A stretch of DNA of 9,379 bases from Elusimicrobiales bacterium (lineage in GTDB: Bacteria > Elusimicrobiota > Elusimicrobia > Elusimicrobiales > Elusimicrobiaceae), in assembly GCA_030540535.1 (NCBI GenBank), contig JAUNWB010000031.1, positions 1-9,379 on the forward strand. The letters are read 5' to 3'. The notes beneath the pieces were generated by a model. It did no database searches and was not told where the DNA came from. It saw only the letters and a program-made list of their open reading frames with translations. The translations under genes were made by a program, and so were the position numbers. Of the stretch, positions 1-5,643 are shown in pieces (the stretch's first letter is position 1; each line of letters starts with the position of its first letter).

Positions 1-1
1 G

Positions 2-298
2 GAGCCGGGCCCCGCCGGACCGCAGGGGCCGCAAGGGGAGCCGGGCCCCGCCGGTCTTCGAGGTCTTCAGGGAGAGCCGGGAGAAAAGGGAGAGAAAGGC
101 AATCAGGGCGAACAGGGCCCCGTCGGGCCTCAAGGGCCAAAAGGCGAACAGGGGGAACCGGGCCCCGCTGGAGAGCAAGGCCCGCAAGGGGAACCCGGCC
201 CCGCCGGGCCTCAGGGGCCGCAAGGCGAACAGGGGGAAAAAGGCGAAAAAGGAGAGAAAGGGGATCAGGGCGAACAAGGGCCGCAAGGGCCAAAAGGA
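2..298 (+). repeat. Gly-X-Y coding repeat tract (33 triplets)
   Basis: This G-rich 9-nt-periodic tract encodes the collagen-like stem. It also contains longer DNA-level copies: the 18-nt run starting GGAGCCGGGC at 1-18 recurs at 37-54, and a related block with a few changes occurs around 184-210. Such tracts can expand and contract by slippage or recombination, so stem length may vary between relatives. The repeats keep the reading frame throughout. Confidence 0.85.
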
Positions 299-880
299 AC
301 GGGCCTAGGGGACGCGACCTTGCCCCCGTGGATGGACTACCAGGAGAACCCCGACGGCACGTCTTCTTTGACGGCGACCTTCGAAACGTCGAACGCGGTG
401 ACGAATCCGTTCCTTGCGGAAGACGTCGTCGTAGGAACGGCGGATGAAGGGGCGGAACTCTTGACGGGATTGGGGACGATCGAGAAGTCAAACGCGGTAA
501 CGACCGTAACGCCGACGACGGTATCTCTTGTAGCGCGAACGGTCGTTACCGGTTTTACCGTTGGCGACACGGCGACGACCGGCGCGATCGCTTTCGTCTC
601 GAGCGTTGCGTGCAACGCCGACGGGACGTTGGCGATCGAGTATAAGTATTTGTCGCCGACGACGGAGACGATCTACGCGGCGAACTCTTCAGGAAACGTT
701 CTGTCGGGCCTCGAGACGCAAACGAAAGATTTCGTCTCAGACATAACCAAAACCCCGACGACGACGCTTGTCAAAAAGCGCGTCCTGATAAACGCGTTCA
801 AGTCTGACGCGGCAAAGAATCCCGACGCGGTCGAAGGACTTGTCCCCGTCGATCCATACGATCCGGAGGGAACGATATGA
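2..880 (+). CDS. Collagen-like tail fibre protein, 5' end outside the window
   Basis: The frame is open from base 2, so the ATG at 320 is probably internal and the gene starts left of the window. The visible part is 292 residues. Residues 1-99 are 33 uninterrupted Gly-X-Y triplets ([15 protein letters not shown] and similar), the signature of a collagen-like triple helix; the E/K-rich triplets fit interchain salt bridges. From about residue 100 a Thr/Val/Ala-rich, probably beta-structured domain follows, with no motif I recognise, ending in [10 protein letters not shown]. Phage collagen-like proteins are usually trimeric fibres or tail/capsid appendages, so a host-contact fibre is the natural inference. 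The stop overlaps the next start (ATGA at 877-880), so the downstream genes are probably co-translated. The C-terminal domain is unidentified and the exact particle location is inferred. Confidence 0.8.
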   Translation, partial: EPGPAGPQGPQGEPGPAGLRGLQGEPGEKGEKGNQGEQGPVGPQGPKGEQGEPGPAGEQGPQGEPGPAGPQGPQGEQGEKGEKGEKGDQGEQGPQGPKGTGLGDATLPPWMDYQENPDGTSSLTATFETSNAVTNPFLAEDVVVGTADEGAELLTGLGTIEKSNAVTTVTPTTVSLVARTVVTGFTVGDTATTGAIAFVSSVACNADGTLAIEYKYLSPTTETIYAANSSGNVLSGLETQTKDFVSDITKTPTTTLVKKRVLINAFKSDAAKNPDAVEGLVPVDPYDPEGTI

Positions 881-1329
881 TAGTAAACACGACGAATAAA
901 TGCAAATGTTGCTTGACGCTAAAAACGGTGGAACGAATAGAAATACAATCGCCTGGACAAAATCTTGACGATCAGGGCTTTATTTTTGAGTCTGAACAAA
1001 TGATATATACTGACGTCGACGCGGGGTCGGGCTTTTCGCATCTAGAGATTAATATCATATTCTCTGACGGCTCTACAAAAGAGATACGAAACGTTATTCC
1101 ATACGAATATACTAATGATTTGTCGCGGGCCTTTCTCACGATGTCGCCAGGTTCGTTCACTTTGACAGACGACGACATAGCCGAATCCGATCGCGGCGTG
1201 TGGTCGTTTGTCGGCGTCGCGTTCGAGGGCGTCGTCAATGAAAAAGACCCTGTGAAAGCGTGGTTTTTCTATGAAGAAGGCTACTTCTACCCGCCCGTAT
1301 TCGGGGACGGATTATGGAGGCGACCGTGA
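877..1329 (+). CDS. Hypothetical protein following the collagen-like fibre
   Basis: This 150-residue protein begins at an ATG that overlaps the fibre stop (ATGA), with a strong GGAGG ribosome binding site at 866-870. I do not recognise the family. The N-terminus carries a tight cysteine cluster, CKCC at residues 9-12. The rest is acidic and rich in aromatic residues and beta-type alternation, with no signal peptide or membrane segment. The C-terminal half is rich in Trp, Phe and Tyr ([24 protein letters not shown]), as in many small beta-sandwich virion or fibre-associated domains; this is only an analogy. Codons such as ATA, AAA and TTT are commoner than in the fibre, hinting at a separate origin. 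Its place suggests a fibre accessory, chaperone or moron gene. Confidence 0.65.
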   Translation: MIVNTTNKCKCCLTLKTVERIEIQSPGQNLDDQGFIFESEQMIYTDVDAGSGFSHLEINIIFSDGSTKEIRNVIPYEYTNDLSRAFLTMSPGSFTLTDDDIAESDRGVWSFVGVAFEGVVNEKDPVKAWFFYEEGYFYPPVFGDGLWRRP

Positions 1330-1565
1330 AATGCGTCTATGCGACGGACACTGGGCGCAAGTGGTGTTCCTGTCGCGGTCTTGTCTGCACTGAAATCGAG
1401 TGTCGCAACAAAGAGAGGATCGCGTCTCTTCGAGAGAGAACGGACGGCGCGTCGTATCATACGAAGTTCGCAAACGCGGATCAACGCGAAGACGCGCCCT
1501 TCGTTCTAGTTCGTTCGGGCTTTTGTAATAAAAAACATTGCGTCGATTTTGTCTATAACAAGTAA
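1326..1565 (+). CDS. Small Cys-rich hypothetical protein
   Basis: I chose the GTG at 1326 because it forms a GTGA overlap with the preceding stop (1327-1329), the same arrangement as other junctions here, and GGAGG lies at 1316-1320. An ATG at 1314 in the same frame would add four residues. The 79-residue product has seven cysteines, five in the first 26 residues (including WCSC, LVC and IEC) and two near the C-terminus (GFC..KHC). That pattern suits a small metal-binding or disulfide-stabilised fold, but spacing matches no zinc finger I can name. No signal peptide or membrane helix is visible. The 3' end overlaps the convergent sigma-like gene by 13 nt. The function is unknown. Confidence 0.55.
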   Translation: MKCVYATDTGRKWCSCRGLVCTEIECRNKERIASLRERTDGASYHTKFANADQREDAPFVLVRSGFCNKKHCVDFVYNK

Positions 1566-1570
1566 CGCAA
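1530..1570 (-). terminator. Probable intrinsic terminator of the minus-strand operon
   Basis: TTGCGT at 1538-1543 pairs with ACGCAA at 1565-1570, and inside it TTGT (1549-1552) pairs with ACAA (1558-1561). Read on the minus strand, the hairpin is followed by a T-run (complement of 1530-1535). It lies just at the end of the sigma-like gene and inside the 3' end of the convergent plus-strand gene. There is no T-run on the plus side, so it should act mainly on minus-strand transcripts. The internal loop makes the stem moderate in strength. Confidence 0.45.
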
Positions 1571-2164
1571 CCACGGGAAGACGTACTTCTTATTGACTTT
1601 CACAGGCGTCTTTTTGTACCACTGAGACAAGACGACTTTGACGTTTTCGCGCGCTTTAAAAAGGTTGTGATACTCATGACTGCCCAATCTGACGTAGGCG
1701 CTATAGCCTTTGCAGTCCTGGACGTACCATCGAAGAATCGCTTTCTCTTCGTCGTTGAGTTTCGCTTTTGTCATCGCCGTCTCGAGTAAATCTTTCGCGA
1801 CAATCTCTTCGCTAGGCTTAGCCGTTTTGCCGTTGCGCTCGAAGTAGTTCTTCGAATCTTCTCTTGTCACGAACTTCTTCGTCTTACACGACCTAACGAA
1901 CGTTTTCATTTTCATCTCATGAACAGCGACGCGGTAAGCGCGAATCAAAACCCAATTGACATATTCGCCTTTGAGTTTTTCACGGTCTCTCAAAAGATAA
2001 AGATATATTTCTTGAAAGTAGTCGTCCTTGACGTCGTTGTCGATCCTTGCGATGCATAAAAGCCTTCGAAATGAATGATCGGCGACGTCGAAGAGGTCGT
2101 ATTCCTGAAGAACGCCCGCGTCGTTCTTTAGAGAAATCTTGATTGACTTATTCGCGCCGTTCAT
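1553..2164 (-). CDS. Divergent sigma-70-like protein (candidate late regulator)
   Basis: The ATG at 2164 gives 203 residues; a GTG at 2173 would add three. Residues about 31-90 resemble sigma region 2: an acidic helix with DDYFQEIYLYLL (47-58), then a VNWVLIRAYRVAVHEMK stretch like the core-binding and -10-recognition helices of ECF sigma factors. A basic linker with TREDSKNYF follows, and residues about 123-185 look like region 4: LNDEEKAILRWYVQDCKGYSAYVRLGS, then a basic helix, helix-turn-helix in outline. Length fits an ECF-type sigma. No motif is strict enough to prove it, and a structural or other DNA-binding role remains possible. It is the last gene of the minus-strand operon, overlaps the membrane-protein gene by 17 nt, and is less NCG-biased than the head genes. 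A phage sigma factor redirecting host polymerase is an inference. Confidence 0.45.
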   Translation of the reverse strand: MNGANKSIKISLKNDAGVLQEYDLFDVADHSFRRLLCIARIDNDVKDDYFQEIYLYLLRDREKLKGEYVNWVLIRAYRVAVHEMKMKTFVRSCKTKKFVTREDSKNYFERNGKTAKPSEEIVAKDLLETAMTKAKLNDEEKAILRWYVQDCKGYSAYVRLGSHEYHNLFKARENVKVVLSQWYKKTPVKVNKKYVFPWLRYLL

Positions 2165-2411
2165 CGTATTCACCGTAAACGCTTTGCGCGGCCTGTAAGT
2201 TCAGAAAAAAGAGAGTCGACGCGACGACGACGTAAGAAGAGTATTTTTCAGGGGACGACATACCCGACGTAAACGTTAAAAACTCAATCGTCAAGCTTGC
2301 GATCACAAGGAAGAGTCCGTAAGATTTCGACGCGAACGTGTCTTTTGGAACGCGCGCCAACGTCGCGACAAGAACGACCGCCGCGCATGGGAAGATTAGA
2401 GAATCATTCAT
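2148..2411 (-). CDS. Small three-helix membrane protein
   Basis: I took the ATG at 2411, preceded by GGGGG about 5-9 nt upstream, rather than the longer in-frame extension to 2525, which is Arg-rich and merely shadows the upstream gene. The 87-residue product has three hydrophobic segments at about 5-19, 31-48 and 58-75, short loops, and a charged C-terminus (YGEYDERRE). It overlaps the 54-residue membrane protein by 8 nt upstream and the sigma-like gene downstream, so the three appear translationally coupled. Size and topology are compatible with a class I holin, which has three transmembrane helices. No endolysin is visible in the window, so lysis is only one option; a superinfection-exclusion or membrane-signalling role is equally possible. 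Confidence 0.6.
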   Translation of the reverse strand: MNDSLIFPCAAVVLVATLARVPKDTFASKSYGLFLVIASLTIEFLTFTSGMSSPEKYSSYVVVASTLFFLNLQAAQSVYGEYDERRE

Positions 2412-2568
2412 CGTCAAACCCCCGCGCGACGCACACGTACAGGACGGATAAAACGATCGCCATTGACGCCGCCGCCTTCTCGAAAATCGACGAATTTGAA
2501 AGCCAAACAAAGCCAAACGCCGCAACGCTTAGGAAGACGACGGCAAAATTCGCAAGAGTCTTTATCAT
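2404..2568 (-). CDS. 54-residue two-helix membrane protein
   Basis: This gene was found by reading the minus strand directly. An ATG at 2568 follows AAAGGA (about 8 nt upstream), and the frame runs 54 codons to a TGA at 2404-2406. The product is strongly hydrophobic: MIKTLANFAVV starts helix one (about 6-23), a short SNSSIFEK turn follows, and helix two spans about 32-48, ending in the acidic tail FDDE. Its stop overlaps the next gene's start by 8 nt, and its own ATG overlaps the stop of a possible leader peptide (ATGA). The helical hairpin resembles small holin or antiholin proteins in outline only. I recognise no family. Confidence 0.6.
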   Translation of the reverse strand: MIKTLANFAVVFLSVAAFGFVWLSNSSIFEKAAASMAIVLSVLYVCVARGFDDE

Positions 2569-2618
2569 TCAATCATCCTTTCTTCTTCATCCGCGTTAAA
2601 GAGAAGGGGCCGACCCAA
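2565..2618 (-). CDS. Possible 17-codon leader peptide
   Basis: A TTG at 2616-2618 lies 7 nt downstream of a near-perfect Shine-Dalgarno, AGGAGGT (complement of 2626-2632). The reading frame is 17 codons (MGRPLLFNADEEERMIE) and its TGA overlaps the ATG of the 54-residue membrane protein as ATGA. The strong binding site has no other sensible start nearby. It may load ribosomes that then reinitiate at the membrane-protein gene. It is too short to judge from codon use, and the site could be coincidental. Confidence 0.3.
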   Translation of the reverse strand: MGRPLLFNADEEERMIE

Positions 2619-2639
2619 TAGATCGACCTCCTCTCTTCC
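2601..2639 (-). promoter_or_regulatory. Strong Shine-Dalgarno inside a potential hairpin
   Basis: On the minus strand the purine-rich arm AGAGAGGAGG, which contains the ribosome binding site of the possible leader, can pair with CCCCTTCTCT about 17 nt downstream: eight Watson-Crick pairs, one G-U and one mismatch. The TTG start then lies in the loop. This structure would mask the site and could delay translation of the small membrane proteins. There is no strong T-run after the stem, so it is a poor terminator candidate. Folding is judged by eye. Confidence 0.35.
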
Positions 2640-2679
2640 GTTACAACGTCACCTCGCAAATATATTGCCTAACGCGCGG

Positions 2680-3081
2680 TCATGCCGTCGTCCCTTGCGC
2701 CGTAATCTTCAACGTAACGGACGCCGTCGCCAAATCGTCGAGCGGCTCCGACGCGTCAAATTTCGTGCATATCATGTTCGCCGTCTTCGCGATCCCGGAA
2801 TCAGGATTAGTGAAGACGACTTCTTTCACGGTTTGGTTCTCGAACATATCCAATAAAAGTTTGTAGCCGTCGACGCTTCCTTCGTCCGCTGGATCCGTCC
2901 CCGCCTGGACGGTCAGTTCAAAGGACGTCGACTTCAAGCCCGAAAGATAGCGAACTTCATCCGACGCTTTATTCTTGACCTCAATTTCCGTTCGGCTCTG
3001 TGAGAAGGTCACGTCGCCGATCGTCTTGATCGCCTTTCCGCCGATCGACACGGAACAATCAAAACCTGTGCATAAACTCAT
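2680..3081 (-). CDS. Phage major tail tube protein
   Basis: The 133-residue protein starts at an ATG overlapping the previous stop (ATGA, 3078-3081). It resembles major tail (tube) proteins of the lambda gpV / TP901-1 type: an N-terminal strand with SIGGKAIKTIGDVTFS, a central RTEIEVKNKASDEVRYLSG segment typical of the beta-hairpin of tube subunits, and a C-terminal SEPLDDLATASVTLKITAQG strand near residues 110-130. Such proteins stack as hexameric rings to form the tail tube. Its presence implies a long-tailed (siphovirus- or myovirus-like) particle. The usual next genes, tail-assembly chaperones and tape measure, are absent here and presumably lie elsewhere. Confidence 0.8.
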   Translation of the reverse strand: MSLCTGFDCSVSIGGKAIKTIGDVTFSQSRTEIEVKNKASDEVRYLSGLKSTSFELTVQAGTDPADEGSVDGYKLLLDMFENQTVKEVVFTNPDSGIAKTANMICTKFDASEPLDDLATASVTLKITAQGTTA

Positions 3082-3752
3082 TTCTTTCTCCTTGTTTTTG
3101 TCGTCTTGAATTGATTAGCGACACGTTTAATCCTAGGCTCGATCCTGTTGGGCGCCGTTTCCTTCTTCAGAGCTGGATTCATATACGGACGGGGCGCGAT
3201 CTTGACTTCCTTCTTCTCCGTCCATTGCGCCCTTTTTGCCCAATTGAGGAAATCAGGGGACGACGTCGCTTTCTTCCAGGCGTCCTTCGAGTAGAAGTAG
3301 CGGTATTGAGTCGTCGTCTTCGTCTTTCCGTCAGACAGAACGAAGAAGTATTTTCGCGCCGTCGCGGGGCGCGTCTTGCCACCCTTCGCCGGTCGCGCCC
3401 GGCGCCTCAAGGTCGATTCGTAATCCTTCGAATAGACCGTCTTCGAAAACGTCCCCGTTCCGCCTTTTTCAAGCGTCTTTAACGCTTTCGAAGTTCCCCT
3501 TGCCTCAGGGCCGACGACATAACCTTCAGACGTTTCTTCAAACGCAATCGCTTTTTTTATGCCGCCTGTATGGTAGAACGGCGGATTCCCCGGCAAAGAA
3601 TGTTTGTAATTCTTCGACCGGCGATTTTTCCCGCCGCTCTTCATTGACCTAGCCGCCGCGCTCTTCACGTCCCGCGCCGTGTATTCCGCCGCGCGTTTCG
3701 CAATCTTAGCCGCTAGGACGGCGACTACTTTTGGGTCGACGCTGTATTTCAC
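3078..3752 (-). CDS. HK97 gp10-like neck / tail completion protein
   Basis: The GTG start at 3752 overlaps the capsid stop as GTGA (3749-3752), giving 224 residues. Family cues are PGNPPFYHTGG at 54-64 (the usual PG-PP-x-x-x-TG block), YVVGP near 78-82, LEKGGTG at 94-100, and APRPYMNPAL at 186-195, which matches the conserved 'rPfl.pal' end of gp10-like proteins. These act as neck or tail-completion proteins joining head and tail. The protein is longer than typical members (about 110-150 residues) because of a Lys/Arg- and Tyr-rich insert around 100-180 and a basic tail ending TKTRRKK. The extra charge might contact DNA or an acidic surface. Confidence 0.7.
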   Translation of the reverse strand: MKYSVDPKVVAVLAAKIAKRAAEYTARDVKSAAARSMKSGGKNRRSKNYKHSLPGNPPFYHTGGIKKAIAFEETSEGYVVGPEARGTSKALKTLEKGGTGTFSKTVYSKDYESTLRRRARPAKGGKTRPATARKYFFVLSDGKTKTTTQYRYFYSKDAWKKATSSPDFLNWAKRAQWTEKKEVKIAPRPYMNPALKKETAPNRIEPRIKRVANQFKTTKTRRKK

Positions 3753-4693
3753 GCGCTAATCGTTCCGTTGTCGGGAATTGCGTCTGTTACGTAAATTGGA
3801 ATCCCTTCGAATTCCTGAACGTACGGCGCGGGGGCGCCAATCGGATTGTACGCCGTCCTACTTTGCCGAAGTTGCGCGAAACTTCGGCGCGACATAAAGA
3901 GACCGTCGGGTTTCATCCCTACGGGGAACTTCTCAATCAGTTCGTAAAGAAGGTCGTCGTTCAATCCCTGTTTCGTGTTTGTCGCGCTAAGGCCCGTAAT
4001 CTTTGCCGCCGCGTACTTTGACGTCACCTGTAAGCCGACCCATCCGCCCAAATCTTGCGCGTAAAACCACGCGCCCGACGTCTTCGAAGAATCCTTCGAC
4101 GTCAAGAGCTGTTCGCGAACGTCCGATTCGTTGAATTGACCGTTCGAGCCCCACGCCAACTGACACGAATCAATCCCCGTTCGTACGGCGTAGACCGTCG
4201 ACGCGTCCGTGATCGCGCCTGCGTTCGCCGTAACGACCATTTCTTTCACGTCGCCGTCGGTCACCGCGTCGATTATTGCGTCAAGTCCTGTAAAGCCGTT
4301 CGCGTCTGAGTCCGTCCCTTGCCAAATTTGCTTTGCAAGGGTGAAGAATTCCGACTTGAGGTGGGCGCGTTGCGTCAACGCTTTCGCGAAATCTTCCCCC
4401 CAATCGCTCTGTTGCGCAACCGCCTTTTCGAGAATCCAGGACGCGTCAAGGTATTTGCACTCGACAGTCTTCGTCGCAAGGGTCGCGGTTTGGAACTCTC
4501 GATAAGAGCCCGTCGCGCGGAACGACGTCGACGGAAGAGCCGTAAGCGCTAGCGTCTTATAGGAATTCTTTTGAACGGGGGACGCCGCGAAGAAGTTAAT
4601 TTCCGGGATTTCCTGCACCACGTCCTCAATCAACCCGACAAGCTCTTCAGAGTTGTTAATCTTGAGGACGTCCGTAGAAGTCATTAAAGCCAT
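3749..4693 (-). CDS. Major capsid protein, HK97 fold
   Basis: The ATG at 4693 has a GGAG site 11-14 nt upstream (AACGGAGAATAAATA then ATG). The 314-residue product is typical in length for a small HK97-fold capsid subunit. After a short N-terminal helical part (LVGLIEDVVQEIPEINFFAASPV), residues about 45-90 form an E-loop-like strand region (TSFRATGSYREFQTATLAT). A long helix precedes WQGTDSDANGFTGLDAIIDAV, a motif common in this superfamily. Late in the protein MKPDGLFMSRRSF and EFEGIPIYVTDAIP match the conserved P-domain and A-domain ends. It follows the protease-scaffold gene as expected. Family assignment rests on these motifs plus order; no cleavage site can be fixed from sequence alone. 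Confidence 0.8.
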   Translation of the reverse strand: MALMTSTDVLKINNSEELVGLIEDVVQEIPEINFFAASPVQKNSYKTLALTALPSTSFRATGSYREFQTATLATKTVECKYLDASWILEKAVAQQSDWGEDFAKALTQRAHLKSEFFTLAKQIWQGTDSDANGFTGLDAIIDAVTDGDVKEMVVTANAGAITDASTVYAVRTGIDSCQLAWGSNGQFNESDVREQLLTSKDSSKTSGAWFYAQDLGGWVGLQVTSKYAAAKITGLSATNTKQGLNDDLLYELIEKFPVGMKPDGLFMSRRSFAQLRQSRTAYNPIGAPAPYVQEFEGIPIYVTDAIPDNGTISA

Positions 4694-4715
4694 TATTTAT
4701 TCTCCGTTTTGTTAA

Positions 4716-5156
4716 TCAGTCAACCTTCGTTCCAATGCGTCGAAACTTTTCCGCCGCCGCCGCTAAAGGGTTTAATTTGGGGCGTTGCGCCGCGTCGTCC
4801 TCACGTTGAAAGGAACTGGAAAGACCGTCGGGATCGCCGCGACGCAACGTCGCTTTTAATTCGGTAATCTCTTGTGAAAGTTTGGCAAGCTCCGCTTTTA
4901 ACGCCGCGTTCGTTTCTTTTTCGTCGTCGTCAGTTTCAAGGGATTCTGAGTCGCCGACAGGCGCCGCGCTTTGCGCCTTCTCTTCTTCCGCCTTGAGGCG
5001 CCGCGCTTTTAACTCTTGATAGTCGATTTCCCGCGCCTCTTCAATCGACACGCCTTTGCGGAAGAACTCCACGCCGCGTTCAAGGCCGAATTCTTCAATC
5101 ATCGTTTCGAGCTCTTCACGCGGGCCCGATTCCGCCGTTTTCTTTTCTTCGTCCAT
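4716..5156 (-). CDS. Capsid scaffold from an internal in-frame start
   Basis: Inside the protease gene, the ATG at residue 161 (5154-5156) is preceded on the minus strand by AGAGGAC with about 7 nt spacing, a better ribosome binding site than that of the full-length protein. It falls exactly where the protease domain ends and the charged scaffold begins (MDEEKKTAES). The product would be 146 residues, acidic and helical, with the coiled-coil segment and an Ala-rich, basic C-terminus (LAAAAEKFRRIGTKVD) suited to binding the shell. Lambda Nu3 and Mu Z are made the same way. Use of this start is inferred. Confidence 0.5.
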   Translation of the reverse strand: MDEEKKTAESGPREELETMIEEFGLERGVEFFRKGVSIEEAREIDYQELKARRLKAEEEKAQSAAPVGDSESLETDDDEKETNAALKAELAKLSQEITELKATLRRGDPDGLSSSFQREDDAAQRPKLNPLAAAAEKFRRIGTKVD

Positions 5157-5636
5157 CGTTTCGTCCTCTATTGTTTTTGCCGATTCGCTTAAACGAACTA
5201 CGAAGTTCGTTTCCCCCAACTTTAACGACGCCGTCGTGTTTCGATCCGTCCCGTAAGGACAGACGGCGACGCCGCGAATAAGCGCCCCTGACCATTCGAC
5301 GACGCCGTCTTCTAGCTCGACGCTTTCCGCCTCTGAGAGGTCTAGAAACGCCGACGCCTCAAAAGGCACGCCGCCGTCTATGTTTTGCGCGAACGTTTTC
5401 GCGGCGTCGCTCGAATCGTCGCCGATTAACACGACCCCGTCGGCGGTGATCGCGTCCGCGTTGCATTGGAAGTTCTCAACGTAGCCGATTACCTCTTCTT
5501 CGTTGTGGTTGTAATCGAGCGGAACGCGCTCTTTGCTAGGCGCCGCCGTCTCCGTCTTGACGCGGAATCGTCCCAATCCTGGATGCTCCAGGATGGACGA
5601 CGTAATCACCTTGATTTTTATTCTCTTCTCTAACAT
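4716..5636 (-). CDS. Prohead protease with C-terminal scaffold region
   Basis: The start is the ATG at 5636, with AGGTGC just upstream and 7 nt after the portal stop; the frame stays open further upstream but only inside the portal gene. The 306-residue protein has two parts. Residues 1-150 look like a herpesvirus-type (U35-like) prohead serine protease: LDYNHNEEEVIGYVE carries the candidate catalytic His44, VPFEASAFLDL the candidate nucleophile Ser95, and LIRGVAVCPYGTDRNT follows. From about 160 the sequence is highly charged, with a coiled-coil-like NAALKAELAKLSQEITELKATL (243-264), as in internal scaffolds. Protease-scaffold fusions are known in lambda (C/Nu3) and Mu (I/Z). The assigned catalytic residues are by analogy. 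Confidence 0.75.
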   Translation of the reverse strand: MLEKRIKIKVITSSILEHPGLGRFRVKTETAAPSKERVPLDYNHNEEEVIGYVENFQCNADAITADGVVLIGDDSSDAAKTFAQNIDGGVPFEASAFLDLSEAESVELEDGVVEWSGALIRGVAVCPYGTDRNTTASLKLGETNFVVRLSESAKTIEDETMDEEKKTAESGPREELETMIEEFGLERGVEFFRKGVSIEEAREIDYQELKARRLKAEEEKAQSAAPVGDSESLETDDDEKETNAALKAELAKLSQEITELKATLRRGDPDGLSSSFQREDDAAQRPKLNPLAAAAEKFRRIGTKVD

Positions 5637-5643
5637 AACGCAC

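Noticed and set aside
320..880. Fibre gene starting at the ATG at 320
   Set aside because: The same frame is open and encodes perfect Gly-X-Y repeats back to base 2, so the real start lies outside the window.
2..880. Diversity-generating retroelement acting on the fibre
   Set aside because: No reverse transcriptase or template/variable repeat pair with adenine-specific differences was found in the window.
2404..2618. Programmed frameshift linking the 17-codon frame to the membrane protein, as in tail-assembly chaperones
   Set aside because: No slippery heptamer is seen and the downstream protein is a membrane protein; a plain ATGA overlap explains the junction.
3111..3482. Arg-rich ORFs on both strands inside the gp10-like gene
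   Set aside because: They are composition shadows of a gene with clear family motifs.
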